Shown: in pieces, positions 17,440 to 24,831 of the stretch
Numbering within the stretch: position 1 is the first letter of the stretch
Layout: every line of letters starts with the position of its first letter
Origin: Treponema sp.
GTDB taxonomy: Bacteria; Spirochaetota; Spirochaetia; Treponematales; Treponemataceae
Assembly: GCF_017430385.1 (NCBI RefSeq)
Contig: NZ_JAFRNB010000128.1
Location: 71,690-108,969, forward strand
Length of the DNA: 37,280 nucleotides
Direction: 5' to 3'
Notes under the pieces: model-generated
Databases searched by the model: none
What the model saw: the letters and a program-made list of their open reading frames with translations, nothing else
Told to the model about the DNA's origin: nothing
Translations under genes and position numbers: made by a program

Positions 17440-17569
17440 AATTCTGTCTTAAAAATTTTTATAGACAAAACCAATTTTAAGTGGTAAATTTTATAATAGA
17501 TTTTGTTATCTTGAAAAGTTTAGCCTTTTCAAGATAATTCTGACATATATTTGGAATTAGGACAGAATT
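17440..17569 (+). promoter_or_regulatory. Leader with long-range helix covering the ribosome-binding site of the FNT channel gene
   Basis: Positions 17440-17452 (AATTCTGTCTTAA) can pair with 17557-17569 (TTAGGACAGAATT) over all 13 positions with one G-U pair. The 3' arm contains AGGA and ends at the base before ATG 17570, so pairing would hide the ribosome-binding site. A TATAAT at 17492-17497 could instead start a transcript lacking the 5' arm, giving two transcript types with different translatability. No good -35 is seen for that element. Confidence 0.45.
17506..17537 (+). other. Perfect 13-bp inverted repeat (hairpin) upstream of the FNT gene
   Basis: TTATCTTGAAAAG (17506-17518) and CTTTTCAAGATAA (17525-17537) are perfect reverse complements with a six-base loop. 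No T-run follows, so a standard intrinsic terminator is unlikely. It nests inside the longer helix at 17440-17569 and may be an operator or a leader RNA structure. Confidence 0.7.
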
Positions 17570-18370
17570 ATGCATTTACCTTCAGAGATTATCAAACTTT
17601 ATTCCTTGATGGGTTCTACAAAGGTATACCAGCCTTTCCTTAAGAACTTTATCCTTGCTGTTTTTGCAGGCGCGTTCATTGCATTCGGAGCCGTGGGAAG
17701 TCAGATTGTTTCCTGCGCCGTGACTCCGGTCGCTTTGGGCCGGGCAATGAGCGGCCTTATCTTCCCGGTAGGCCTGATTATGGTAATCGTTGCTGGTGGC
17801 GAGCTTTTCACCGGCAACTGTTTGCTTTTTATTCCGGTTCTTGACCATCAGATTTCAATCGGTGATTTTGTTAAGAACTTAGCGATTGTCTACTTCGGAA
17901 ACATGGTCGGAAGTTTCCTTGTAGCGGCTTTCGTAAACTTCGGTCATGTACTCTCGCTTTATCACGGCGAACTGATAAAGACTGTCGTTACAACGGCTGC
18001 CGTCAAGTCTAACATGCCGTTTATCGATGCGCTTATAAAAGGTATTTTGTGTAATGTACTTGTTTGTATCGCTGTTTGGGCGAGCCAGGCATCGGAGGAG
18101 TTGAGCGGCCGAATCATCGCTCTTTATCTTCCTATTTTCCTTTTCGTTGTCTGTGGTTTCGAGCACTCTGTCGCAAACATGTACTTCATCCCGGCTGGTA
18201 TGCTCGCGCAGTATGTCTACGGAGCTGCCGGTCATATCACACTTTTCGGCTTCTTTGTGTCAAACCTGCTTCCTGTAACCCTGGGCAACCTAATCGGCGG
18301 TTCGTTCCTTGTAGGCGGCGGATATTACCTCGCATACATGCGGGCAATGCGCGGTTATGAAGACGATTAG
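17570..18370 (+). CDS. Formate/nitrite transporter (FNT) family channel
   Basis: The 266-residue inner-membrane protein has six hydrophobic segments and FNT signatures: GGELFTGNCLL (about 76-86) and FEHSVANMYFIPAGML (about 197-212), with the conserved pore His in the second. Members form pentameric channels for formate, nitrite, hydrosulfide or short monocarboxylates. The substrate cannot be decided from sequence by eye. No pyruvate formate-lyase or nitrite reductase gene is adjacent to help. ATG 17570 is preceded only by AGGA, which lies in a potential helix. Two hairpins follow the gene, the second an intrinsic terminator. Confidence 0.93.
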   Translation: MHLPSEIIKLYSLMGSTKVYQPFLKNFILAVFAGAFIAFGAVGSQIVSCAVTPVALGRAMSGLIFPVGLIMVIVAGGELFTGNCLLFIPVLDHQISIGDFVKNLAIVYFGNMVGSFLVAAFVNFGHVLSLYHGELIKTVVTTAAVKSNMPFIDALIKGILCNVLVCIAVWASQASEELSGRIIALYLPIFLFVVCGFEHSVANMYFIPAGMLAQYVYGAAGHITLFGFFVSNLLPVTLGNLIGGSFLVGGGYYLAYMRAMRGYEDD

Positions 18371-18407
18371 GAACCAAAAATCCTTCCATGGATTTTTGAA
18401 TTCCTGA

Positions 18408-18434
18408 CGAGAATTTTTTTACAAAAAATTCTCG
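18408..18434 (+). other. AT-rich 12-bp hairpin after the FNT gene
   Basis: CGAGAATTTTTT (18408-18419) and AAAAAATTCTCG (18423-18434) are perfect reverse complements with a three-base loop. It lies just before the strong terminator and may assist termination on either strand. Confidence 0.6.
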
Positions 18435-18445
18435 CTTTGCTTTTA

Positions 18446-18473
18446 CGCCGCATCCGTGCGGCGATTTTTTTTT
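18446..18473 (+). terminator. Rho-independent terminator of the FNT gene
   Basis: The GC-rich stem CGCCGCA / TGCGGCG (18446-18452 and 18457-18463) has the tetraloop TCCG and is followed by A and nine T (18465-18473). It lies 75 bases after the FNT stop and is the strongest plus-strand terminator in the window. Confidence 0.92.
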
Positions 18474-18535
18474 GATTTTTCGGGTTTTCTTATAAAATTT
18501 TAATCATTTTCGTTTTGCATAAATCAGGCTTTCGC

Positions 18536-18580
18536 AAAAAAAATCGGGACGAGGAAGAGAAGTTCCATTTGTCCCGATTT
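18536..18580 (-). terminator. Rho-independent terminator of the carboxyltransferase gene
   Basis: On the minus strand, AAATCGGGAC (18580-18571) pairs perfectly with GTCCCGATTT (18550-18541) around a 20-base loop, and the T-run continues to 18536. It lies 34 bases past the stop of the minus-strand gene ending at 18615. Confidence 0.85.
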
Positions 18581-18614
18581 GATTGCTAATTGCTCACTTC
18601 TGAGTGCTTATTAA

Positions 18615-20129
18615 TTACAGTGGGATGTTTCCGTGCTTTTTGCAGATTATGTCGCTTGAAGTTTTGCCTTCGAGGAACTTGAAGCTCTGTACAACCTTTG
18701 CGCGGGTTTCTTCCGGGTTGATTACAGCCGAAATATAGTCGCGCTGAGCTGCGATTGTCGGAGTCATGAAAGTCTCGCGGTATTCCTGACCTTTCTGTGC
18801 TTTGACATTCGGGTCGGCTTCTTTTGCGTACAAGATTCCGATTGCGCCCTCTGCGCCCATTACGGCAATCTCAGCCTTTGGCCATGCGTAAACGAAATCA
18901 GCACCAAGATGCTTTGAGCACATTGCGATGTATGCGCCGCCATAAGCCTTTCTGGTGATTACGGTTACTTTTGGAACGCTTGCCTCGCTGTATGCGTACA
19001 AGAGTTTTGCACCGTGGCGGATAATTCCTTTCTGCTCTTCCTGCGGGCCAGGGATAAATCCCGGAACATCAACGAAGGTGAGGAGAGGAATATCGTAGCA
19101 GTCACAGTAGCGTACGAAGCGTGAGATTTTGTCCGAAGCGTCGCAGTTAAGGACTCCGCCGAAGAAACCTGGGTTGTTTCCGACGATGCCGACTGTTTTT
19201 CCTTCGATTTTGCCGAATCCTACCACAGCGTTAGCGGCGAATTCTGGCATGATTTCGTAGAATGTTCCGTCATCGATAACATTTTCGATAACAGCTTTGA
19301 TGTCGTAGCCTTTTGTGCTTGACTCAGGCAAAACATTCTGGATTTCCTTGAGTTTCTTTGAGCTGAAAGCAAATTCTTTCTTTGCGAACAAGCCTGCTTT
19401 TTCTGTCTTTTCAGCGAACGGTGATTTGTCACCGTAGTAGTGCGGGATGTAGTCCAAAAGTGACTTTACTTTTTCGAAACATTCTTTTTCGTTCTGTGCA
19501 CGGTAGTGCGCAACGCCAGATTTCTGTGCGTGGATTGCAGCTCCACCCAAGTCCTCAGAAGAAATGTCCATGAACATAACCTGTTTTACGACTTTTGGAC
19601 CTGTGATGTACATCTCGGAGATTTTATCGACTGTGAAAATGAAGTCTGTGAGGCCTGGCGAATAAACCGCACCGCCTGCACATGGACCGACGATTACAGA
19701 AATCTGCGGAATAACGCCTGAAGCGCGGACATTCTGCTTGAAGATTTCGCCGTAACCGCAAAGCGCGTCAACACCTTCCTGAATGCGTGCTCCGCCCGAA
19801 TCGTTTACGCCGATTACAGGGCATTTGAATTCGATTGCCTTTGCGATAAGCTCAGCGATTTTCTCGCCGTGAACTTTACCGAGCGAGCCGCCCTGAACAG
19901 TGAAGTCCTGTGAGTAGATTGCGACCTTGCGGCCGTTGATTGTTCCGAAGCCGGTGATTACGCCGTCATAAGGAATGTCTTTTTTGTCCATGCCGAAGTT
20001 TGTGCACTGATGACGAGCTGCGGCGTAAATTTCCATAAAACTGTCTTTGTCCACAAGAGCATTGATGCGCTCGATTGCGTGGAGCTTACCTTTAGCGTGC
20101 TGCTTTTCAAGATTGTATTCGAAAGCCAT
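18615..20129 (-). CDS. mmdA: Acyl-CoA carboxylase carboxyltransferase subunit (propionyl/methylmalonyl-CoA type)
   Basis: The 504-residue cytoplasmic protein moves CO2 between biotin and an acyl-CoA, as in propionyl-CoA carboxylase beta or methylmalonyl-CoA decarboxylase alpha. Two crotonase-like halves are visible. The N-half has NDSGGARIQEGVDALCGYG and the oxyanion loop GPCAGGAVYSPGLTDF. The C-half has YGGAYIAMCSKHLGADFVYA and VMGAEGAIGILY. ATG 20129 is chosen because GAGGTG lies just upstream; a TTG at 20141 overlaps that site. No biotin carboxylase, biotin carrier or Na+-pump subunit is adjacent, so it is an orphan whose reaction direction cannot be fixed. The symbol is tentative. A terminator follows at 18536-18580. 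Confidence 0.9.
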   Translation of the reverse strand: MAFEYNLEKQHAKGKLHAIERINALVDKDSFMEIYAAARHQCTNFGMDKKDIPYDGVITGFGTINGRKVAIYSQDFTVQGGSLGKVHGEKIAELIAKAIEFKCPVIGVNDSGGARIQEGVDALCGYGEIFKQNVRASGVIPQISVIVGPCAGGAVYSPGLTDFIFTVDKISEMYITGPKVVKQVMFMDISSEDLGGAAIHAQKSGVAHYRAQNEKECFEKVKSLLDYIPHYYGDKSPFAEKTEKAGLFAKKEFAFSSKKLKEIQNVLPESSTKGYDIKAVIENVIDDGTFYEIMPEFAANAVVGFGKIEGKTVGIVGNNPGFFGGVLNCDASDKISRFVRYCDCYDIPLLTFVDVPGFIPGPQEEQKGIIRHGAKLLYAYSEASVPKVTVITRKAYGGAYIAMCSKHLGADFVYAWPKAEIAVMGAEGAIGILYAKEADPNVKAQKGQEYRETFMTPTIAAQRDYISAVINPEETRAKVVQSFKFLEGKTSSDIICKKHGNIPL

Positions 20130-20210
20130 GATACACCTCAATTCATTAGAATTAAAGAAAGTGTATAATTCTCACGGAAAAAAGTCAATATGACAAAAAA
20201 TGTAAAAATG

Positions 20211-21944
20211 TCATTTTAGATACTTCTCGGCCTCGGTGCTGCCGTATTCTGATAGCAGGAACTCTGCCGCGTCTTTCATGTCTGGCTCGCTTGGAAACCA
20301 GCCGTATTTTTCCCTCATAATGGAAGAGGCTTCCTTGATCTTTGAGTTTTCTTCATCCGTGCTGTTTTCCAAAAGCGAGTGATATTCTTCTATAAAATCG
20401 CTTGATTTTACGCTGTCGTTTTTGGCATTTCCGTCAATCTGAACGACCCGCCATTTCTTTCCGTCCCAGCGAAGTGTTACGGTGTCGGTTATTTTTTCTA
20501 TGAAAATCCTTGCCTCGGCCTGATTCACATAATAATATTCTGCCGTGTGAGTGACCTCATCGCCTTTTTTGAGAATCTTTCCGTTTTCCTGAGAGAGCGG
20601 GGCAGGGTTGTCCTTTTTCTGCTGGTAATCGCATTTGAGCTTGAAATCTTTTCCGTCAATTTTAAGGTTTGTGACTCCGAGCATCCAGTTTTTTGTGCCC
20701 TTTTTGAAAAAAAGCCACTGTTCCGGAGTGACGGTGCCGTTGTCGGGGTGAGCCTGGAGCCTTTGCTTCGAGCCGACATAAAGCGCGCTGATTTTAGAGA
20801 GCAGGTCCTTCGTTTTTTTGCCCTTTATGATTTCCTGCAGGTTCGGAACATCGGTCTTGTGAATCATCGAGTACAAAGCATGGGTTGTCTGCTCAGATGT
20901 AAGCCCAGCCGTCGTGAGCAGCTTGGCGTTCTGGTCCAGAAATCCTTTAGTAAACCATGTAACTGCCAGAGCTACTGCGGCCGCCACAAGAATCCTGTTT
21001 TTGTTCCTTCTTAAAAATCTTTTTGCGCCAAGATAAGACTTTTGCTTTTTTGTGAAAGATGCCCTTGCCGCCGCAAGTTCTGAATCATTTTGCCGTGCGG
21101 AGATAATTGTTTCTGAAAGCACTTTTTTGAATTCTTCGGAATCGAATTTCTTTGCGCTTTCTAAAAGCTTTCTTTTTTTGCTCTCAGCCTTTGCGTCTGT
21201 AAGATTGCGCTTTCCCGCCATAACCTGAACTGTTACCTTTGCCGAAAGGGAAGAACGAATTGCCTCGCAGATGTTTTTGCTGATACTTGCGTTCCAAAGC
21301 TCAGGCGGAATGTAGTTTGAGTCAAAGATGTCTTCCTGCCGCCTGCTTGTGTCCGCTTCCTCGAACGGAAAATGGCCGGACAAAGCCTTGTAAGCGACGA
21401 TACCGCGCAAAAAGCAAAGCCCCTGAGCGTAATCAAGCCCCTTGTAAAGGTATTTGCCCTGAACTTCCGTGTAAGAATCCTTGTGGTTGAGCGCACATTC
21501 TTCGAAAATCTTCGGATTTATAAAAAGAATTGCCGTTTTGGAAGTTTTTTCGTCTGTGGAAATGATGATTCCTCCGCCACCGAGCGTAAAATCTTCTATA
21601 TAATTGCCGTCTCGTGAGAAAATCTCCGGGCTTTTAATCAGAAAATCAACTGTCCGTGAGAAATGTGTGAGCGAAAGAATATCGCCGGCAGAAAGACTTG
21701 GCTTTTCGAGAATATCCGAAAGCAGCTCACCTGAAAACGGCTTCCCCTCAAAGACCGTGATTCCGTCCTCGCCGGCTTTTGTTCCCTCAAAGAAATAGTC
21801 TTCGATTTTAATAATATCTCCGTCAACATGGAGAATCAGGCTTTTTTCCCTTAAAAGCGTGTTCAAATCAGTTTTTGAAAAAGAATCCTGCGGAAGTCCG
21901 GAAGAGAGTGTAAGTGCGTTTTCTGTGAGTTTTACGATATCCAT
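20211..21944 (-). CDS. Membrane-anchored pseudokinase-like protein with periplasmic NTF2-like domain
   Basis: The 577-residue protein is not assigned with certainty. Residues about 165-240 (YKGLDYAQGLCFLRGIVAYK, ALSGHFPFEE ... IPPELW ... ICEAIRSSL) follow the C-lobe pattern of Ser/Thr kinases (D-x-x-x-L-G ... L-x-G-x-x-P-F). The preceding part lacks a VAIK lysine, HRD and DFG. A Lys-rich helical linker (about 245-310) leads to one transmembrane helix (about 312-332, RILVAAAVALAVTWFTKGFL). An outside domain of about 240 residues follows, where LRWDGKKWRVVQIDG resembles the final strand of NTF2-like folds. The layout (cytoplasmic kinase fold, helix, sensor domain) mimics bacterial receptor kinases with lost catalysis. 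It stands alone between two minus-strand genes. Confidence 0.7.
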   Translation of the reverse strand: MDIVKLTENALTLSSGLPQDSFSKTDLNTLLREKSLILHVDGDIIKIEDYFFEGTKAGEDGITVFEGKPFSGELLSDILEKPSLSAGDILSLTHFSRTVDFLIKSPEIFSRDGNYIEDFTLGGGGIIISTDEKTSKTAILFINPKIFEECALNHKDSYTEVQGKYLYKGLDYAQGLCFLRGIVAYKALSGHFPFEEADTSRRQEDIFDSNYIPPELWNASISKNICEAIRSSLSAKVTVQVMAGKRNLTDAKAESKKRKLLESAKKFDSEEFKKVLSETIISARQNDSELAAARASFTKKQKSYLGAKRFLRRNKNRILVAAAVALAVTWFTKGFLDQNAKLLTTAGLTSEQTTHALYSMIHKTDVPNLQEIIKGKKTKDLLSKISALYVGSKQRLQAHPDNGTVTPEQWLFFKKGTKNWMLGVTNLKIDGKDFKLKCDYQQKKDNPAPLSQENGKILKKGDEVTHTAEYYYVNQAEARIFIEKITDTVTLRWDGKKWRVVQIDGNAKNDSVKSSDFIEEYHSLLENSTDEENSKIKEASSIMREKYGWFPSEPDMKDAAEFLLSEYGSTEAEKYLK

Positions 21945-22090
21945 ATAATGAATTTAGCGAGAAAAGACGAGAAAAGCAAGGAAAATCAATTTGGGACGAT
22001 AAGCCTAATATACAATACCAGGACAATGCTGTTTTATCACTGAGCCACGCATCAATATCTGTCCTGATTTTTTTCCCATAAAAATAGATT

Positions 22091-23026
22091 TCAGTCTAAT
22101 TCTACAAAAAGGCGTTTGTAAAATGTATTTTTCTCTTCTGACAAGTCAATCTTGTACGACAATTTGTGGATGTCGCTCATCCTGCATATCTGCTTCCATC
22201 TGGCTTCAGAATATGGCTTGTTAAGCTCGCGCTGCAATATGTGAGGCGGCAAATCCGGGAACCATGGAACGGCTTCCCATTCTTTCGGGTATTTTTCTGC
22301 TGCAAGTGTCATAAAAAAATAAAAAATAAAATAATGTATTGCATTGCCGTGTGTTTTCCAGTATTCAAAAAGCAAATCTCTGGTAAGAGTTAGAATCGGA
22401 TTGTTTCGTTCTGCGGACATGAACCAGTTTTGCGCTGTGGTCGCAGGATCATTTTTTTCTTTTGTCTTGAAAACAAAAAGAGGAATGTTGAATATATAAT
22501 CGGGGCGGGACGTACAGAAAACAGTGGCATCAATCCAAGTTCCGCCATATTTTATCAGAAGCTGTAGCCTTAGCAAATCCGAGAAATGCGCATGCGAAAT
22601 TTTCCCGTGCGCATATTTTTCTTTTATATAGTCTGGAAAATCTACATAATCATACATGTTGTCGCTCGTGATGATTTTGATTTCTTTATCTGGTATATGG
22701 AGTCTTAGAGATTCTAGGCACTTTTTGCTTAGGGCAGGGGCATTCTCTTCTCCCTGAAGCCAACACCACCAGATAATATTGCTGTATTTATGCTCCTCAT
22801 TGCTGTGCGCAGGATAGTTTTTTAAGAATCGCTTGTATTTTTGTTTCAGATATGTGTAGATAATCCAATCCTTGTTAGTCTTTTTTAAATCAGGATGCCA
22901 GTCTTTCCCAGTGATGCCGAACCAAATCTTGATCCTTATGAAGTTGAGGTATACGAGTCCTGTCGAGAAGAGTGCCTTGTATTTCTTTTGCCTCAGCAAA
23001 CTTGTTATTTTTCCTGTGATTCGCAT
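22091..23026 (-). CDS. Capsular polysaccharide synthesis glycosyltransferase
   Basis: The 311-residue cytoplasmic enzyme resembles the capsular polysaccharide synthesis family (Caps_synth, related to DXD sugar-binding transferases). Visible are NIIWWCWLQGEENAPALSKK, the central HAHFSDLLRLQLLIKYGGTW and IDATVFCT (in place of a DxD metal site), and NWFMSAERNNPIL. The sugar it transfers is unknown. Its start overlaps the end of the acyltransferase gene at 23005-24195 by 22 bases, so the two form a minus-strand pair, divergent from the plus-strand glycan operon starting at 24401. Confidence 0.88.
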   Translation of the reverse strand: MRITGKITSLLRQKKYKALFSTGLVYLNFIRIKIWFGITGKDWHPDLKKTNKDWIIYTYLKQKYKRFLKNYPAHSNEEHKYSNIIWWCWLQGEENAPALSKKCLESLRLHIPDKEIKIITSDNMYDYVDFPDYIKEKYAHGKISHAHFSDLLRLQLLIKYGGTWIDATVFCTSRPDYIFNIPLFVFKTKEKNDPATTAQNWFMSAERNNPILTLTRDLLFEYWKTHGNAIHYFIFYFFMTLAAEKYPKEWEAVPWFPDLPPHILQRELNKPYSEARWKQICRMSDIHKLSYKIDLSEEKNTFYKRLFVELD

Positions 23027-24195
23027 AAAAATTCATCCTTGAAAGAGTTGACTTTTTTGTTTACGAAAGCTCCGAAAGGCGAGAAAACATATTTTGTAAG
23101 AAAATATGAGATTATTATTGTAACTGAAAGAGAAACTAATAAGTAGATGGATGTAGATAAAATATAATTGTTTGTCCGATTATTACATTCTGTAAATATT
23201 GATTTTAGTAAGATTGGTGTCAAACCATGAAAAATATAAAATGTGTAAGAAATCTTCGCAAGTTTTATGCAAACTTTTGATTCGAAAAATCTCTGGAGCC
23301 TTGGGAGATTCATTACCGCTGCTATCAACATGAATGATGCAATCATGTGATAAAAATGGTAGCTTTCTTCAGGTTTTAGAGGAATGTTTATGAATCTGTA
23401 GAAATTGTCAGGCATACATCCGCTTGGATATGCGCCGAGAATAATCGACAAAATAAAAATAATCCAGAAAGCAAAGTTGTAAATGCGCGGACGGTTGCAT
23501 TTTATAAATTCTATTCGTGAGGAACCAAATCTTTGAAATATACAGTAAGCACAGCCTAAAAAAAGAGTCGGGTAACAAAGTGTTAAATTAATGAAAAGGA
23601 GACCTGTAAAAAACATGGCGATAATAAAAGACTTCTGTGCGTTTATAGCCCATGTCGTTGCGGCAATAACAGAGGCAAAAATACCTCCCAAAAAAATGTA
23701 ATTCATCATCCAAAAATGCCCGGCATATCTTGTATCGCCGAAATAAAGAATTTTGTATAGTGATGTTTTTATAGTCATGAAGAGACTGTAATTTCCGTTT
23801 TGAGTTACCCCTGAAAGAAGGTCCTTGTCTAGTTTGTTTATAATAAAGAAAATAAAACAATAGACAAGAAGTGGTAGCGTGAGCTTCAGATATCGCTTGA
23901 AATGGAAAACACCGAAATCAGCAGGTCTCATTCGGAGCGTCTGGTAAGTTATAACATAGCCGCTTATAAAAAGATAAAGAAATACAAAAAAATTACCGTT
24001 TAGAAAGATTCCGAGAGGACTGGTTGAAAGGAAAGTGTCTATGCCGAACAAGTGAGATTCTTTTGTAGTCCCATAATAAGTGGCCGGAAAAAGTACTATG
24101 AAAAAATGGTGAAGAAAAATAAAAATACAACTGAGACCTTTTATTCCGTCTATCCAAAGAATGTGGGAGGATTCTATTTTTTTACTTTGTTCCAT
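23005..24195 (-). CDS. Acyltransferase-3 family membrane protein (O-acyltransferase)
   Basis: The 396-residue protein has about ten hydrophobic segments and the opening typical of the family: WIDGIKGLSCIFIFLHHFFI, with the catalytic-type His pair. RMRPADFGVFHFKRYLKLTL (arginine-rich loop) and YTFYIFHGLTPILL near the C-terminus follow. Members acetylate or otherwise acylate surface sugars (OafA-like). It overlaps the following capsular glycosyltransferase gene by 22 bases. It is the first of three acyltransferase-3 genes in the locus and carries no long homopolymer. Confidence 0.9.
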   Translation of the reverse strand: MEQSKKIESSHILWIDGIKGLSCIFIFLHHFFIVLFPATYYGTTKESHLFGIDTFLSTSPLGIFLNGNFFVFLYLFISGYVITYQTLRMRPADFGVFHFKRYLKLTLPLLVYCFIFFIINKLDKDLLSGVTQNGNYSLFMTIKTSLYKILYFGDTRYAGHFWMMNYIFLGGIFASVIAATTWAINAQKSFIIAMFFTGLLFINLTLCYPTLFLGCAYCIFQRFGSSRIEFIKCNRPRIYNFAFWIIFILSIILGAYPSGCMPDNFYRFINIPLKPEESYHFYHMIASFMLIAAVMNLPRLQRFFESKVCIKLAKISYTFYIFHGLTPILLKSIFTECNNRTNNYILSTSIYLLVSLSVTIIISYFLTKYVFSPFGAFVNKKVNSFKDEFLCESQEK

Positions 24196-24309
24196 AATGT
24201 AGTTAGTATACTCCGTTTTTTTTGATTGAGTAAATATATTGACTGTTCTTATTTAAAGCCTGAAGTGGATATTATGTTGGCTCGTGGAAAACTTAGGAAT
24301 GAAAAGTGT

Positions 24310-24339
24310 GAATATTGGACAGATGAATATTGGACAGGT
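24310..24339 (+). repeat. Tandem 15-bp repeat beside the glycan-operon promoter
   Basis: GAATATTGGACAGAT (24310-24324) is followed directly by GAATATTGGACAGGT (24325-24339), differing at one base. Each copy has the palindrome AATATT. The array ends two bases before the predicted -35 box, the right place for an activator or repressor site. Confidence 0.7.
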
Positions 24340-24341
24340 GG

Positions 24342-24370
24342 TTTTCAATAGAAATGATAAATGTTATAAT
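24342..24370 (+). promoter_or_regulatory. Candidate promoter of the dideoxysugar/glycan operon
   Basis: TTTTCA (24342-24347), a 17-base spacer, and a perfect TATAAT (24365-24370) lie 30 bases before ATG 24401. Predicted transcription starts near 24377, giving a short leader that contains the AAGGAAG ribosome-binding site. Confidence 0.55.
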
Positions 24371-24400
24371 AACAGTAACTGCTTTGAAAAGGAAGATGAA

Positions 24401-24829
24401 ATGAATGTAATCCAATTAGCTCAGATGCTTGAATTTCCTCAGCATGGTGACGACCGCGGTCATCTGGTAATCGTCGAGGGATTGAAGGACATACCTTTTG
24501 ATATAAAACGAATCTTCTATATATACGGCTCTGATAAAGATGTTGTTAGAGGACAGCATGCGAATCGCAGAAGCGAATTCGTTCTTATCAATGTGTCCGG
24601 TACAAGCAAGGTAAAGGTAAAAGACGGAAAAGGTAACGAGGCTGTTTTTTCTCTGAACAGGCCTCATACAGGTATCTATCTTCCAAAGATGGTCTGGAAG
24701 GATATGTATGAATTCAGCGAGGATTCAGTTCTTTTGGTTCTCTCGAATGAGCATTACGACTCTTCCGAGTATATCAGAAATTATGACGATTTCGTAAAGG
24801 AAATTGAAAAAACGGAAACAGTTGGCTAA
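24401..24829 (+). CDS. dTDP-4-oxo-6-deoxyglucose 3,4-ketoisomerase (FdtA/QdtA-like)
   Basis: The 142-residue cupin resembles WxcM-type sugar ketoisomerases. They convert dTDP-4-oxo-6-deoxyglucose to the 3-oxo isomer. Landmarks are GDDRGHLVIVEG, IKRIFYIYG, VRGQHANRRSEFVLINVSG (active-site His and Arg region) and IYLPKMVWKDMYEFSEDSVLLVLS. ATG 24401 is preferred to a GTG at 24284. AAGGAAG precedes it, the upstream codons cover a tandem repeat and promoter, and homologues begin near this point. Whether the product is the gluco (QdtA) or galacto (FdtA) isomer cannot be told by eye. The aminotransferase and acetyltransferase of the same pathway follow in the operon. Confidence 0.9.
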   Translation: MNVIQLAQMLEFPQHGDDRGHLVIVEGLKDIPFDIKRIFYIYGSDKDVVRGQHANRRSEFVLINVSGTSKVKVKDGKGNEAVFSLNRPHTGIYLPKMVWKDMYEFSEDSVLLVLSNEHYDSSEYIRNYDDFVKEIEKTETVG

Positions 24830-24831
24830 TA

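Noticed and set aside
17570-18370. Calling the FNT protein FocA or NirC specifically
   Set aside because: Family signatures are clear, but neighbouring genes do not indicate the substrate and no subtype residue can be judged by eye.
22018-22066. Inverted repeat CAGGACA / TGTCCTG followed by seven T, resembling a plus-strand terminator
   Set aside because: Both flanking genes are on the minus strand, the loop is about 34 bases and the stem only seven, so no transcript is evident for it to end.
24284-24400. In-frame GTG extension of the ketoisomerase gene by 39 codons
   Set aside because: It covers the tandem 15-bp repeat and a good promoter, has no ribosome-binding site, and the downstream ATG has one.
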